A DNA stretch of 7,984 nucleotides from Anaerolineae bacterium (GCA_023511475.1 JAIMBM010000121.1:1-7984); one strand, 5' to 3'. Shown: positions 1 through 6,246, numbered from the stretch's first letter. Notes: generated by a model not told the origin, from the sequence alone. A program made the numbers and translations.

Positions 1-57
1 CCGGAGCAAGTGATAAAAAACGAGGACCTGAAAAGGCCAAACTCCAGGGGAGATGAT

Positions 58-351
58 TCAGAGGGGGGTTGGGTGGCCCCACAGAACAAGTAATGGATCG
101 CATCGGGAGCGCGGCCCCATCGCCCGAATCAGGACGAGGAGCAGCACCAAGATGAAGGCGACCACGCCGAGGCCGCCGAGGACCATGGCCGTGATCATCA
201 ACGCCCACGCCAGTGGCGAGAACCGGAAGAAAAACAGCCCGTGAGCGAATGGACCAAAGGCTCCGGCCATGGCCGCCGCCATCAGGACGAGCGACACGCA
301 GACAAGCCCGGGAGCGACAATCGGCGGAACCGTCAGAGATCGACGCGACAT
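58..351 (-). CDS. small two-helix membrane protein, hypothetical
   Basis: Encodes a 97-residue protein of unrecognised family. Two hydrophobic segments are visible, at about residues 11-32 and 47-77, separated by a short Phe-rich stretch (FFFRF). A basic start (MSRR) and basic residues after the second helix (R76, R81, R83) suggest both ends lie in the cytoplasm. I chose the ATG at 351 because a Shine-Dalgarno-like AAAGGG lies about 5 bases upstream; an in-frame GTG six bases earlier would overlap that site. Third codon positions are G/C-rich through the membrane segments, which supports real coding. The gene is transcribed away from the sigma factor operon and shares its 340-base upstream region, so it could be a regulon member, but that is inference. 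No function can be assigned. Confidence 0.65.
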   Translation of the reverse strand: MSRRSLTVPPIVAPGLVCVSLVLMAAAMAGAFGPFAHGLFFFRFSPLAWALMITAMVLGGLGVVAFILVLLLVLIRAMGPRSRCDPLLVLWGHPTPL

Positions 352-435
352 GATCACCCTTTGCGCAGTTCTCCCGAACCGTTCGCAAGGGCCGTGCCAG
401 CGCTGAAACCCCAGCTCCCTCGCAGGCCCTACACC

Positions 436-461
436 CAGGCCAGGCGAGATCGCCTGGCCTG
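436..461. repeat. perfect 26-bp inverted repeat, possible operator
   Basis: CAGGCCAGGCGA, two bases (GA), then TCGCCTGGCCTG: both 12-base arms match exactly. The site lies 85 bases upstream of the membrane protein start and 229 bases upstream of the sigma factor start. No T-tract follows on either strand, so a simple intrinsic terminator is unlikely. Its symmetry and position between divergent genes fit a binding site for a dimeric regulator. It could also act as an RNA hairpin if transcribed. No regulator of this kind is encoded in the window. Confidence 0.5.
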
Positions 462-475
462 CGAGCGCTGTCGCG

Positions 476-501
476 GGAACCCGAGAGCGCTCGAGGGCGT
501 C
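476..501 (+). promoter_or_regulatory. candidate ECF-type promoter upstream of sigma factor
   Basis: GGAAC at 476-480, a 17-base spacer, then CGTC at 498-501, followed by TTTT. This matches the GGAAC/CGTC pattern known for many ECF sigma factors. Transcription would start near 508, leaving an untranslated leader of about 180 bases. If correct, the sigma factor would drive its own operon, as ECF factors commonly do. Such short motifs also occur by chance in GC-rich DNA. Confidence 0.3.
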
Positions 502-520
502 TTTTCAATGAGGCAGGCTC

Positions 521-584
521 GAACGCGTCGGCCTGTACGTGGCGCCGTACGCGTTCCGCCGGCCCGCAGTGGTACGCCGGGCCG
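521..584. repeat. cluster of inverted repeats in the sigma operon leader
   Basis: Two hairpins are possible. The first has outer arms GAACGC (521-526) and GCGTTC (551-556) with inner arms GTACG (535-539) and CGTAC (546-550). The second pairs CGGCCCG (560-566) with CGGGCCG (578-584) around an 11-base loop. Neither is followed by a T-tract. If transcription starts near 508 they would lie in the 5' untranslated leader; otherwise they may be protein-binding sites. Confidence 0.4.
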
Positions 585-690
585 AGGCCTGTCCCGATTC
601 TCACCTCTCGGCTGTCATACCGTATAGAGCGCGGATTCATAGTATCGGCACCTCGTGCTACCGCCGCCACGTTGTGGAAGGAGCGTCTCT

Positions 691-1254
691 ATGCCGGCAT
701 CGAGCGCGGAACAGGGCCCGACCCGCTCCGCCCTATCCGGCACCGCCATCGCCGCCGAGGTGGGGACGGAGCTGGCCGTCGAGCTGTTCGAGCGCTTCCA
801 CCGCGATATCCTCGCCTACCTCTACGGGTTGGTCCACGAGGCGCAATGGGCGCAGGACCTGACGCAGGAGACCTTTCTCAGGGTCCTGCGTGCCCGCTCC
901 AGCCTGGCGGAGGTGACCAATCCCCGGGCCTGGCTGTACCGTGTGGCCACGAACGTGGCCCTGAACGCCCTGAAGCGGCGACGGCGCTTCGTCTGGCTGC
1001 CCTGGCGGGCGAGTGACCGGGAGCCGGGGCCTGTGCCGGACGTCGCCGAGCGCGTCGGCGAGCGCAGCGCCCTCGAGGATGCCCTCGCCTCGCTGCCGCC
1101 CGGGTACCGGGCCGCGCTCCTCCTCCACAAGCGTGATGGGCTCTCCACCACCGAAGTTGCGGGGGTGCTGGGGCTGAGCGAGGCCGCGGCAAGGAAACGC
1201 ATCTACCGCGCCATCGAGATGCTCCGCCATGCCTACGGCAAGGGGGATGTGTGA
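691..1254 (+). CDS. ECF-family RNA polymerase sigma factor
   Basis: A 187-residue alternative sigma factor that would direct RNA polymerase to a small regulon. Region 2 spans about residues 33-98: QDLTQETFLRVLR (55-67) and the NPRAWLYRVATNVALNALK stretch (77-95) are classic ECF sequences for core binding and -10 recognition. Region 4 spans about 127-181: LASLPPGYRAALLL, then a helix-turn-helix (STTEVAGVLGLSEAAARKRIYRA) for -35 recognition. The linker (99-126) is proline-rich and no extra C-terminal domain is present, so this is the minimal ECF form. The start is ATG 691, with GGAAGGAG seven bases upstream; an in-frame GTG at 655 lacks such a site. Its stop overlaps the anti-sigma start (TGATG), implying translational coupling and matched amounts of both proteins. 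Confidence 0.95.
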   Translation: MPASSAEQGPTRSALSGTAIAAEVGTELAVELFERFHRDILAYLYGLVHEAQWAQDLTQETFLRVLRARSSLAEVTNPRAWLYRVATNVALNALKRRRRFVWLPWRASDREPGPVPDVAERVGERSALEDALASLPPGYRAALLLHKRDGLSTTEVAGVLGLSEAAARKRIYRAIEMLRHAYGKGDV

Positions 1255-3344
1255 TGAACCACGCCCAGTACGAGGAGCGGCTTGCCGTCTACCGGGACCT
1301 CACTCCTGCAGAGCGCGAGGAGGTCGATCGCCACCTGCAGGCATGCCCTCAATGCGCTGCCCTGCGGGAGGCATACCGGTCCATCGAGGAGCAGCTTGCA
1401 GTCCATCCGGCCATCGCACCCGACGAGCGCCTTCAGGCCGGGTTCTATGCCGCCGTCGCGCAGGCCAGGGAGCAGGACCGGCGCCTGGTGCGCCAGGCAG
1501 GGGTCTGGCGCACGGTGCTGGCCCTCGGCAACGCCGCGGCCTGGGCAGGAGTGGCGGCCGTGGTCGCGCTTCTGGTGCTGTCCCTGGCCATCACGTGGCG
1601 ATCGGCAGTGAGGCGGGGCTGGCCCGGGGGGATGCCGACGACGCCCCTCGCGCCGGCGACCGACCTGGTCGGGACCGAGTGGGTGCTCACGGCGCTGAAC
1701 GGGGCCCCGCTCCGCGAGGGGACATACATCACGCTGAACCTGGACCACGGCGAGGCGAACGGGTTCGCCGGCTGCAACCGTTACAGCCTGCATTACGAGC
1801 TGAGCGGGGACGGGAAGCTCTCTGTGCAGACTGTGTCTATCACAGAGGCGCTTTGTGCGCAGCCGGAAGGGGTCATGGCGCAGGAGTTGGCCTATATCGA
1901 GGCGCTGCGGAGCGCGACCTCCTACAGAGTGCTGGACGGTCGCCTGGACCTCCTCGATGCCGCGGGGAACACGATCCTCAGCTTCCAGAGGCGCGAGCCG
2001 GCCGCCATGGATCCCGCCGACCTCGCCGGCACAGCCTGGCAGCTCGTCTCCTGGAATGGGCGGCCTCCGCTCGAGGGGTCGCGGCTCACCATCGCCTTTG
2101 GCGAGGGTGAGATCAGCGGCGAGGCCGGCTGCCGCGGCTTCACCGGCCTCTACGAGGCCAGCGGCGACCACATCCGCTTCCCCATGCTGCGGATGAGCGA
2201 GACGGAGCCCGCCTGCTCCGAGGAGCTCTTGTGGCAGGAGGAGGAGTACACCACCTGCCTGGGCTGGGTTACCCACTTCCGTCTCGACGATGGCCAGCTC
2301 GAGCTCCTGACGGAGCGCGGGGAGACGCTGGTCTATGCTCCGGCGCCCCCTGCGGACCACCGCACCTTCACCGACCCGGCCTTTGGCGTGTCGCTGGAGA
2401 TCCCGGCCGGCTGGGGACCGATCGAGGGATATGACGCGCGCTATGGCGGGCCCGAGGGCTACTTTGATCTGAGCGCCCGCTCAGCAACGCTGAGCATCGA
2501 CGAAGCCGTCGCGTTGGAGGTCGGCCACAAGCTGCAGCCCTACGGCTCAAACCCGACGGTCGAGGTACTCACCATACAGGGGCAGGAGGCACGGCTCATC
2601 CTGCCCTCGGCGGACCAGCACGAGAGCATGGAGCAGCGCGCCCTGCTGATCGTGCGCTACCCGGCTCCGGTGACGATCCGCGGCGATACCTGGGGCTACC
2701 TCCTGCTCGGCGCCGATCAGGGGCACATCCGCGAGCTGGCGGCGACGCTTCGCTTCCTGTCCAGCGTGCAGGCCGGGCCGGTCGAGGGCTGGAAGGGCAC
2801 GCTGGTCAAAGAGTGCTCAATGGCCCAGTTCGATGACTACTTCCAGCGCGAAGACGGGCCGCGCTACGGGGTGGCAGGAGCCACGGAAGAGCTTGAAGCG
2901 CAGATCGAGAGCCTCCGCTGCCGGCCCGGCACGCGGGTGCAGGTGTGGGGGCACCTCGAGACCGAGACCATGGACGTCAGCGGGCGACGGATCGTCGTGG
3001 AGCGTCTGGAGGTGCTTGAGCAGCCCCCGACGCCGACTCCCTGGTCGGGCCCGACCGAGGAGCCGATCGAGGGCTGGGAGGGCAAGATCGTGCCCTGCGG
3101 CTGGGGCGGCGAGCGCTCCTTCCTGCGCACCGATGGCGTCTTGCTGGCCATCGAGAGCAACACTGCGGAGGCACACGAGGCGCTGTACATCGCCGAGTGC
3201 GAGGGCTACCCCGTCCGCATCTGGGGTATCCTGAAGCACGAGGCCGCAGGCCTGCGTATCGTCGCCGACCGCGTCGAGAGGGCGGAGGCGGTTGCGATGC
3301 CCACTCCCACAGCCACGCCGGACCTCGGCCTGCGCTCGCAATGA
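1254..3344 (+). CDS. membrane anti-sigma factor with two META domains and tandem C-terminal modules
   Basis: A 696-residue protein predicted to hold the upstream sigma factor inactive at the membrane. Residues 1-45 form a zinc-finger anti-sigma domain with H27-x3-C31-x2-C34. One membrane helix follows at about 96-114; the rest should be exported. The exported part reads, in order: META/HslJ-like domain 1 (138-246; FAGCNRY motif, C174, C201); META domain 2 (257-362; GEAGCRGF, C293, C321); a domain resembling PsbP-like lipoproteins (371-504; FTDPAFGVSLEIPAGW start, ATLRFL end); then two related modules (509-589 and 604-679), each starting P(V/I)EGWxG, with two cysteines (C521/C556; C615/C649), a VxxWG core and an RIV-(V/A)-(E/D)-R end. 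Pro/Thr-rich linkers sit at 590-602 and 682-689. The start is ATG 1254, with AGGGGG seven bases upstream inside the sigma gene. Typical anti-sigma factors are far shorter. The sensed signal is unknown. Confidence 0.88.
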   Translation: MNHAQYEERLAVYRDLTPAEREEVDRHLQACPQCAALREAYRSIEEQLAVHPAIAPDERLQAGFYAAVAQAREQDRRLVRQAGVWRTVLALGNAAAWAGVAAVVALLVLSLAITWRSAVRRGWPGGMPTTPLAPATDLVGTEWVLTALNGAPLREGTYITLNLDHGEANGFAGCNRYSLHYELSGDGKLSVQTVSITEALCAQPEGVMAQELAYIEALRSATSYRVLDGRLDLLDAAGNTILSFQRREPAAMDPADLAGTAWQLVSWNGRPPLEGSRLTIAFGEGEISGEAGCRGFTGLYEASGDHIRFPMLRMSETEPACSEELLWQEEEYTTCLGWVTHFRLDDGQLELLTERGETLVYAPAPPADHRTFTDPAFGVSLEIPAGWGPIEGYDARYGGPEGYFDLSARSATLSIDEAVALEVGHKLQPYGSNPTVEVLTIQGQEARLILPSADQHESMEQRALLIVRYPAPVTIRGDTWGYLLLGADQGHIRELAATLRFLSSVQAGPVEGWKGTLVKECSMAQFDDYFQREDGPRYGVAGATEELEAQIESLRCRPGTRVQVWGHLETETMDVSGRRIVVERLEVLEQPPTPTPWSGPTEEPIEGWEGKIVPCGWGGERSFLRTDGVLLAIESNTAEAHEALYIAECEGYPVRIWGILKHEAAGLRIVADRVERAEAVAMPTPTATPDLGLRSQ

Positions 3345-3405
3345 GTTGGTGGCGAGCGCGGTCGAGGGTGTCGGCGGCAGACCCGGCTGGCGGGTCGCCG
3401 GCTAG

Positions 3406-3510
3406 GCGGACGGCCTGCGCTCTCACGGCTACAGCGTCGGCCCCTATCGCTGGCTCGGCGACGACCACATGCTCCTCTTCCTCGTGACCAAGCGGCCAGC
3501 CAGACCATGA
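3406..3510 (+). pseudogene. possible C-terminal gene remnant
   Basis: An open stretch of 34 codons plus stop lies between the anti-sigma and lipoprotein genes. It opens right after an in-frame TAG at 3403 and has no usable start except an internal ATG. The peptide reads like the end of a real enzyme: LRSHGYSVGPYRWLGDDHML, then LFLVTKRPARP and stop, in a pattern seen at the ends of some methyltransferase-like proteins. That comparison is only an impression and I cannot name the parent. Its stop overlaps an alternative lipoprotein start as ATGA (3507-3510). It may be the tail of a gene lost by deletion, or chance. Confidence 0.25.
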
Positions 3511-3551
3511 GGACCTGCCAGTTGGGAAATGTTGCCAGAGGGAGCCGAGCA

Positions 3552-4235
3552 ATGAGGTCAGTGCGGCGTTCCTTGCTCGTCGTCTTGTTGGGGCTCGCTC
3601 TCCTGTGCCTGCCGGCCTGTAGGGCGAAAGCGCCTGGGCAAGGCATTCCTGCCCCCAAGAGCCGGCTGATCGGCCAGTTCGTCTGGCAGGAGGATGGCGA
3701 CAACGCCTGTGCCCTGCTCCGGCCGGCGGAGTGGAGCGCGTCCGGCGGCACCGGGGACCGGGTGTACATCCCGCCCAACCAGCCCGATGGAGCCACGGTC
3801 TCGCTCACCCTGGTGAACTGCCGGATCGCAGGGGCGGATCCCGAGGTCGTCGCGCCCGAGGGGATCGGAGGCACCGCCATCGCGCAGTGGGAGGCCTTTC
3901 GGCAGAGCCCTACACTGGAGGGCTGGACACAGGCCATGGAGGAATCGTGGCGCCGAGGCAGGCTCATTGTCTTTCGCCTTGAGGAGTCGCTCGAGCGCGG
4001 CAAGGTCTACAGCCTCCGTCCGGCGAGCTCCGCATCCGGGGAGGTCGCCCTCGCCGCGTACGTCGTCGACGGAGGCGAGCCGCTAATGCTCGTCCTGCTG
4101 GCGAGCGGGGAGCTGGCCGACGCTGTGCGCCTGCGGCAGGATGGCCTCTACGACGACCTGCTCACAATGGCCAGGAGCCTCAAAGCGATCCCCGAAAAGC
4201 CCGGCTATAGCAGGCCCCCGTGGTCGGCCGGGTGA
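3552..4235 (+). CDS. secreted lipoprotein, hypothetical
   Basis: A 227-residue predicted lipoprotein. Residues 1-23 form a lipoprotein signal: basic MRSVRR, a hydrophobic core (LLVVLLGLALLCL) and lipobox L20-P-A-C23, so C23 should be lipidated and the protein anchored outside the membrane. The mature part has two further cysteines (C53, C90). It has a WQEDGDNACALLRPAEW segment near residue 45 and ends near TMARSLKAI (205-213). That layout resembles the PsbP-like domain of the upstream anti-sigma protein (FGVSLEIPAGW ... ATLRFL), suggesting a shared fold; this is inference. I chose ATG 3552 because GAGGGAG lies seven bases upstream and it places the signal peptide at the N-terminus; the in-frame ATG at 3507 would add 15 residues and has no clear ribosome site. 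It lies 207 bases after the anti-sigma gene on the same strand and may be co-transcribed. Confidence 0.8.
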   Translation: MRSVRRSLLVVLLGLALLCLPACRAKAPGQGIPAPKSRLIGQFVWQEDGDNACALLRPAEWSASGGTGDRVYIPPNQPDGATVSLTLVNCRIAGADPEVVAPEGIGGTAIAQWEAFRQSPTLEGWTQAMEESWRRGRLIVFRLEESLERGKVYSLRPASSASGEVALAAYVVDGGEPLMLVLLASGELADAVRLRQDGLYDDLLTMARSLKAIPEKPGYSRPPWSAG

Positions 4236-4552
4236 CCCATCTGATCCAGGCTACCTCGAACCACCATCCCCGCGACCGCTGGACGCGGCGTGTCCGCGTC
4301 TGCGCGGCGCAGTACCTCGCCCTCCCCCGCTGTGAGGCTATTGCACAGAAGCCATTCCGCCATGACGACACACCGCCTATAGCAGTCGGGGTTGCCGAGG
4401 ACAACAACCTGCATGGGCACGGCATGGCGTGCCGCAATCCGCGCAACAGTGCCGATATTGGAAGAGGCGACGGCGCATGCCCTCGTTGTCGTGCCGGAGC
4501 CCCGGCACATCCAGCTCGAGGATCTGCCGGTCCCCGGCCATGCCTTGGGCAA
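4205..4552 (-). CDS. doubtful minus-strand reading frame
   Basis: An open frame of 115 codons just downstream of the transporter gene on the same strand, ending 31 bases inside the convergent lipoprotein gene. About three quarters of its third codon positions are G/C, and its middle (ASSNIGTVARIAARHAVPMQ, then VVVLGNP) looks protein-like. Against it: the only early start is TTG at 4552 without a Shine-Dalgarno site, the N-terminal part is low in hydrophobic residues, and a plus-strand frame overlaps part of it with similar composition. I do not recognise a family. It could be a decayed gene fragment or chance. Confidence 0.2.
   Translation of the reverse strand: MPKAWPGTGRSSSWMCRGSGTTTRACAVASSNIGTVARIAARHAVPMQVVVLGNPDCYRRCVVMAEWLLCNSLTAGEGEVLRRADADTPRPAVAGMVVRGSLDQMGHPADHGGLL
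4282..4312 (+). terminator. tandem hairpins after the lipoprotein gene
   Basis: GACGCGG (4282-4288) and CCGCGTC (4294-4300) form a perfect 7-bp stem with a 5-base loop. It is followed at once by the symmetric CTGCGC-G-GCGCAG (4300-4312). They start 46 bases after the lipoprotein stop. No T-tract follows, so they may slow polymerase or protect a 3' end rather than act as a canonical terminator. Confidence 0.3.
4491..4508 (-). terminator. hairpin downstream of the transporter gene
   Basis: GTGCCGG (4491-4497) and CCGGCAC (4502-4508) form a perfect 7-bp stem with a 4-base loop, 57 bases past the transporter stop. There is no T-tract on either side, so the terminator role rests on position and stem strength only. 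It would fall inside the doubtful minus-strand frame if that were real. Confidence 0.3.
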
Positions 4553-4565
4553 GGAACCGAAGCCA

Positions 4566-5879
4566 TCAGCGTACCCGGTAGATCAGCACCGCCCCGGCAA
4601 GCATGGCCAGCGTGGCGTAGCCAAAGGCAACCGCCGGGGAGACGAGCGTCCACAAGCCCCCGACGATGACGCTCGCCGCGAGGTCGCCCAGGCCGTTGAC
4701 GGTGCCGACGACGCCGTAGGCGGTGCCGCGCACCGCGGGGTCGATCAGGTCGGCCGTCAGGGCTCCCTCCAGGGAATCCTCCGCGGCGATAAAGGTGCCG
4801 GCAAGGGCGAAAAGCAAGAGCAGGAAGCCGACGTTCGCGACCGGCACGGCAAAGGCGGCCACCAGGCCGAGGGACACGAGCGCCCCCAGCAGATAGCCAA
4901 GGCCCAGCAGCCCGCGGCGCCCCAGACGGTCCGACAGGGCGCCGATGGGGTAGGAGGCCGCGGCGTACAGCACGTTATGGCCCACGTAGAGCAGGGCCGC
5001 AATCTGGCTGGCCCGCACCAGGCCGTAGACGGGTGCGAGGAGCTCGGTCGCTGCCAGGATGAGGAGCGTGTGGGCATAGTCGCCGGCCCCAAAGACCCCT
5101 ACCCCAACCAGGAACCGCCGAAACGATCGCGGCAACCCTCGCACGGTAGCCACGAGCGGCAACGCAGGCTGAGGCGGCCGCCGCCGCTCCGTGACCAGAC
5201 CGGCAAAGGCTGCCGCGGCGCCCAGACCGGGGATGAGCGTGGTGGCAAAAATCACCCGATAGGCCGCGGTGCCGGAGACGGCAATCGGCTGGAGCAGCGC
5301 GAGGAGCGCCACGGCGATGAGCGGGCCCACGATGGCGCCGAGGGTGTCGCCGGCGCGGTGAAAGCCGAAGGCCTTGCCGCGCGCCTCGGCCGGCACCGAC
5401 TCGGCCAGCATCGCGTCGCGGAGCGGTCCGCGAATGCCTCGTCCGAACCAGCCGACCACGCGGCCGATGAGGACCACCGGCCAGGTCACGGCCAGGGCAA
5501 AGGAGGCGATGGCGACCCCGGTGAGGGCGTACCCGCCTACGGTGATGGCCTTGCGATGCCCGAGCCGGTCCGAGACCCACCCCGCCCCGAGCTTGACAAA
5601 GCTGGCCGTGGCGTCGGCAATGCCCTCGATGGTGCCGAGGGCAATCGGCGGCGCGCCGATGCTCGTGAGAAAGGCCGGCAGGACCGAGGTAGCCGCCTCG
5701 TGCCCGGCATCGGAGAGAAAGCTCGTCACCCCCATGCCGATGACATTGCGGTTCAGCCAGGTCTCGCCGGATGTGGGGATGATCCCTTCCCTGGCCGCGC
5801 CAGGGCTGGACTCCGCCGGGCGCGCCAGGGGCGCTGCCTCGGCTGACTGGTACTGCTCGCTGCTCGTCCCCTGAGTCAT
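4566..5879 (-). CDS. major facilitator superfamily transporter
   Basis: A 437-residue inner-membrane transporter, probably driven by an ion gradient. A hydrophilic N-terminal tail of about 42 residues precedes the first helix (VIGMGVTSFLSD). The MFS motif A loop appears in both halves: GWVSDRLGHRK (100-110) and GALSDRLGRR (313-322). Around ten to twelve hydrophobic helices can be traced, with a basic central loop (ERRRPPQP, 231-238). The segment RGIRGPLRDAMLAESVPAEA followed by RGKAFGFHRAGDTLGAIVGP (147-186) is characteristic of a widespread bacterial MFS group of unknown substrate, often described as drug- or metabolite-efflux permeases. The substrate here cannot be told from sequence. The start is ATG 5879, with AGGAGG five bases upstream, a strong site. 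No partner gene adjoins it; the gene upstream on this strand is 387 bases away, beyond two structured repeats. Confidence 0.93.
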   Translation of the reverse strand: MTQGTSSEQYQSAEAAPLARPAESSPGAAREGIIPTSGETWLNRNVIGMGVTSFLSDAGHEAATSVLPAFLTSIGAPPIALGTIEGIADATASFVKLGAGWVSDRLGHRKAITVGGYALTGVAIASFALAVTWPVVLIGRVVGWFGRGIRGPLRDAMLAESVPAEARGKAFGFHRAGDTLGAIVGPLIAVALLALLQPIAVSGTAAYRVIFATTLIPGLGAAAAFAGLVTERRRPPQPALPLVATVRGLPRSFRRFLVGVGVFGAGDYAHTLLILAATELLAPVYGLVRASQIAALLYVGHNVLYAAASYPIGALSDRLGRRGLLGLGYLLGALVSLGLVAAFAVPVANVGFLLLLFALAGTFIAAEDSLEGALTADLIDPAVRGTAYGVVGTVNGLGDLAASVIVGGLWTLVSPAVAFGYATLAMLAGAVLIYRVR

Positions 5880-5980
5880 TCTCGCCTCCTGACCGGGCCA
5901 TCGCGCGTGGCGGCCGGTCCTTCTGCAGGTAACGCTGGTGCGGCAGCTTTGCCAGGTCGCCCGGATGTGGGCAGGCGTAA

Positions 5981-6092
5981 CCCCCTACCCTGCCCCCGAC
6001 GCGGGGGAACAGGAGGGCGCCGTCGTCCAGAGCCGGTCGGCGGCAAAAGGCGACAGGAACCTATCCCCCCGTTTCGGGGGGACGGCGGGGGG
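5981..6092. repeat. 112-bp direct repeat, copy 1
   Basis: First of two copies spaced exactly 132 bases apart with no insertions or deletions; I count 98 of 112 positions identical. It contains CCCCC-GACGC-GGGGG (5993-6007) and a TCCCCCCG-TTT-CGGGGGGA hairpin (6064-6082), and starts and ends with C and G runs that could pair. The stem extensions seen in copy 2 are broken here: mismatches at repeat positions 7/106 and 10/103 of the outer stem, and 10/30 and 12/28 of the first hairpin. Confidence 0.85.
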
Positions 6093-6112
6093 CCCTGCCC
6101 TCGCGTCGCCGA

Positions 6113-6224
6113 CCCCCTACCGTTCCCCCGACGCGGGGGAACAGGAGGGCGCCGTCGCCCAACGCCCTATGGCCGCAAAGGGCGATAGGGACCTATCCCC
6201 CCGTTTCGGGGGGACGGTGGGGGG
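6113..6224. repeat. 112-bp direct repeat, copy 2, the better folded copy
   Basis: Second copy, after a 20-base spacer. Its ends pair over 11 bp (CCCCCTACCGT with ACGGTGGGGGG, one T-G wobble). Inside are a perfect GTTCCCCCG/CGGGGGAAC hairpin, a middle hairpin (CGCCC/GGGCG, or alternatively CCCTAT/ATAGGG), and TCCCCCCG-TTT-CGGGGGGA (6196-6214). The conserved blocks are the first and last hairpins and AACAGGAGGGCGCCGTCG; the middle hairpin varies most. The overall form resembles non-autonomous palindromic intergenic repeats. Confidence 0.85.
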
Positions 6225-6231
6225 TCCCATC

Positions 6232-6246
6232 CCGCCGTTTCGGCGG
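6232..6246 (-). terminator. hairpin after the CxxC/CxxH protein gene
   Basis: CCGCCG-TTT-CGGCGG, a perfect 6-bp stem lying 20 bases past the stop of the minus-strand gene that ends at 6267. It shares the TTT loop and CCG/CGG closing bases of the third hairpin in the adjacent 112-bp repeats, so it may be a relic of the same repeat family. No T-tract follows on the minus strand, so termination is uncertain. Confidence 0.3.

Larger units (their letters stand above)
361..690. other. divergent intergenic control region
   Basis: This gap separates the small membrane protein gene (minus) from the sigma factor operon (plus). It has no convincing reading frame. It is unusually dense in inverted repeats: CGAAC/GTTCG at 375-385, a perfect 26-bp palindrome at 436-461, nested arms at 521-556 and a 7-bp stem at 560-584. 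It also holds an ECF-type promoter candidate at 476-501. No clear housekeeping -35/-10 pair was found for either gene. Confidence 0.6.
4236..4565. other. convergent intergenic region with hairpins
   Basis: Gap between the ends of the lipoprotein gene (plus) and the transporter gene (minus). Apart from the doubtful minus-strand frame it holds three GC-rich hairpins placed where terminators of the two converging genes would be expected. None has a T-tract. Confidence 0.6.

Noticed and set aside
15..48. A terminator for the small membrane protein gene, with a T-run on the minus strand at 20-15
   Set aside because: The only stem nearby is 4 bp (CCTG/CAGG) with a 14-base loop and is separated from the T-run, too weak to call.
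612..643. A sigma-70 promoter for the sigma operon (CTGTCA with CATAGT)
   Set aside because: The spacer is 20 bases and both boxes match poorly.
655..690. An upstream GTG start for the sigma factor
   Set aside because: The ATG at 691 has a strong GGAAGGAG site seven bases upstream, which itself lies inside the proposed extension.
1233..2360. A 375-codon minus-strand frame opposite the anti-sigma gene
   Set aside because: The opposite strand encodes recognisable anti-sigma and META domains; the antisense product has no recognisable motif.
2817..3341. Minus-strand frames opposite the C-terminal modules of the anti-sigma gene
   Set aside because: They are shadows of the coding strand and lack ribosome sites and recognisable domains.
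4392..5846. A 484-codon plus-strand open frame opposite the transporter gene
   Set aside because: It is antisense to a clear MFS protein. Its product is hydrophilic and rich in Gly, Arg, Asp and Gln without domains, which is the usual artefact of high-GC coding DNA.
5981..6246. A CRISPR array
   Set aside because: Only two long imperfect copies are present, with a single 20-base spacer. The third hairpin is a different sequence, and there are no cas genes.
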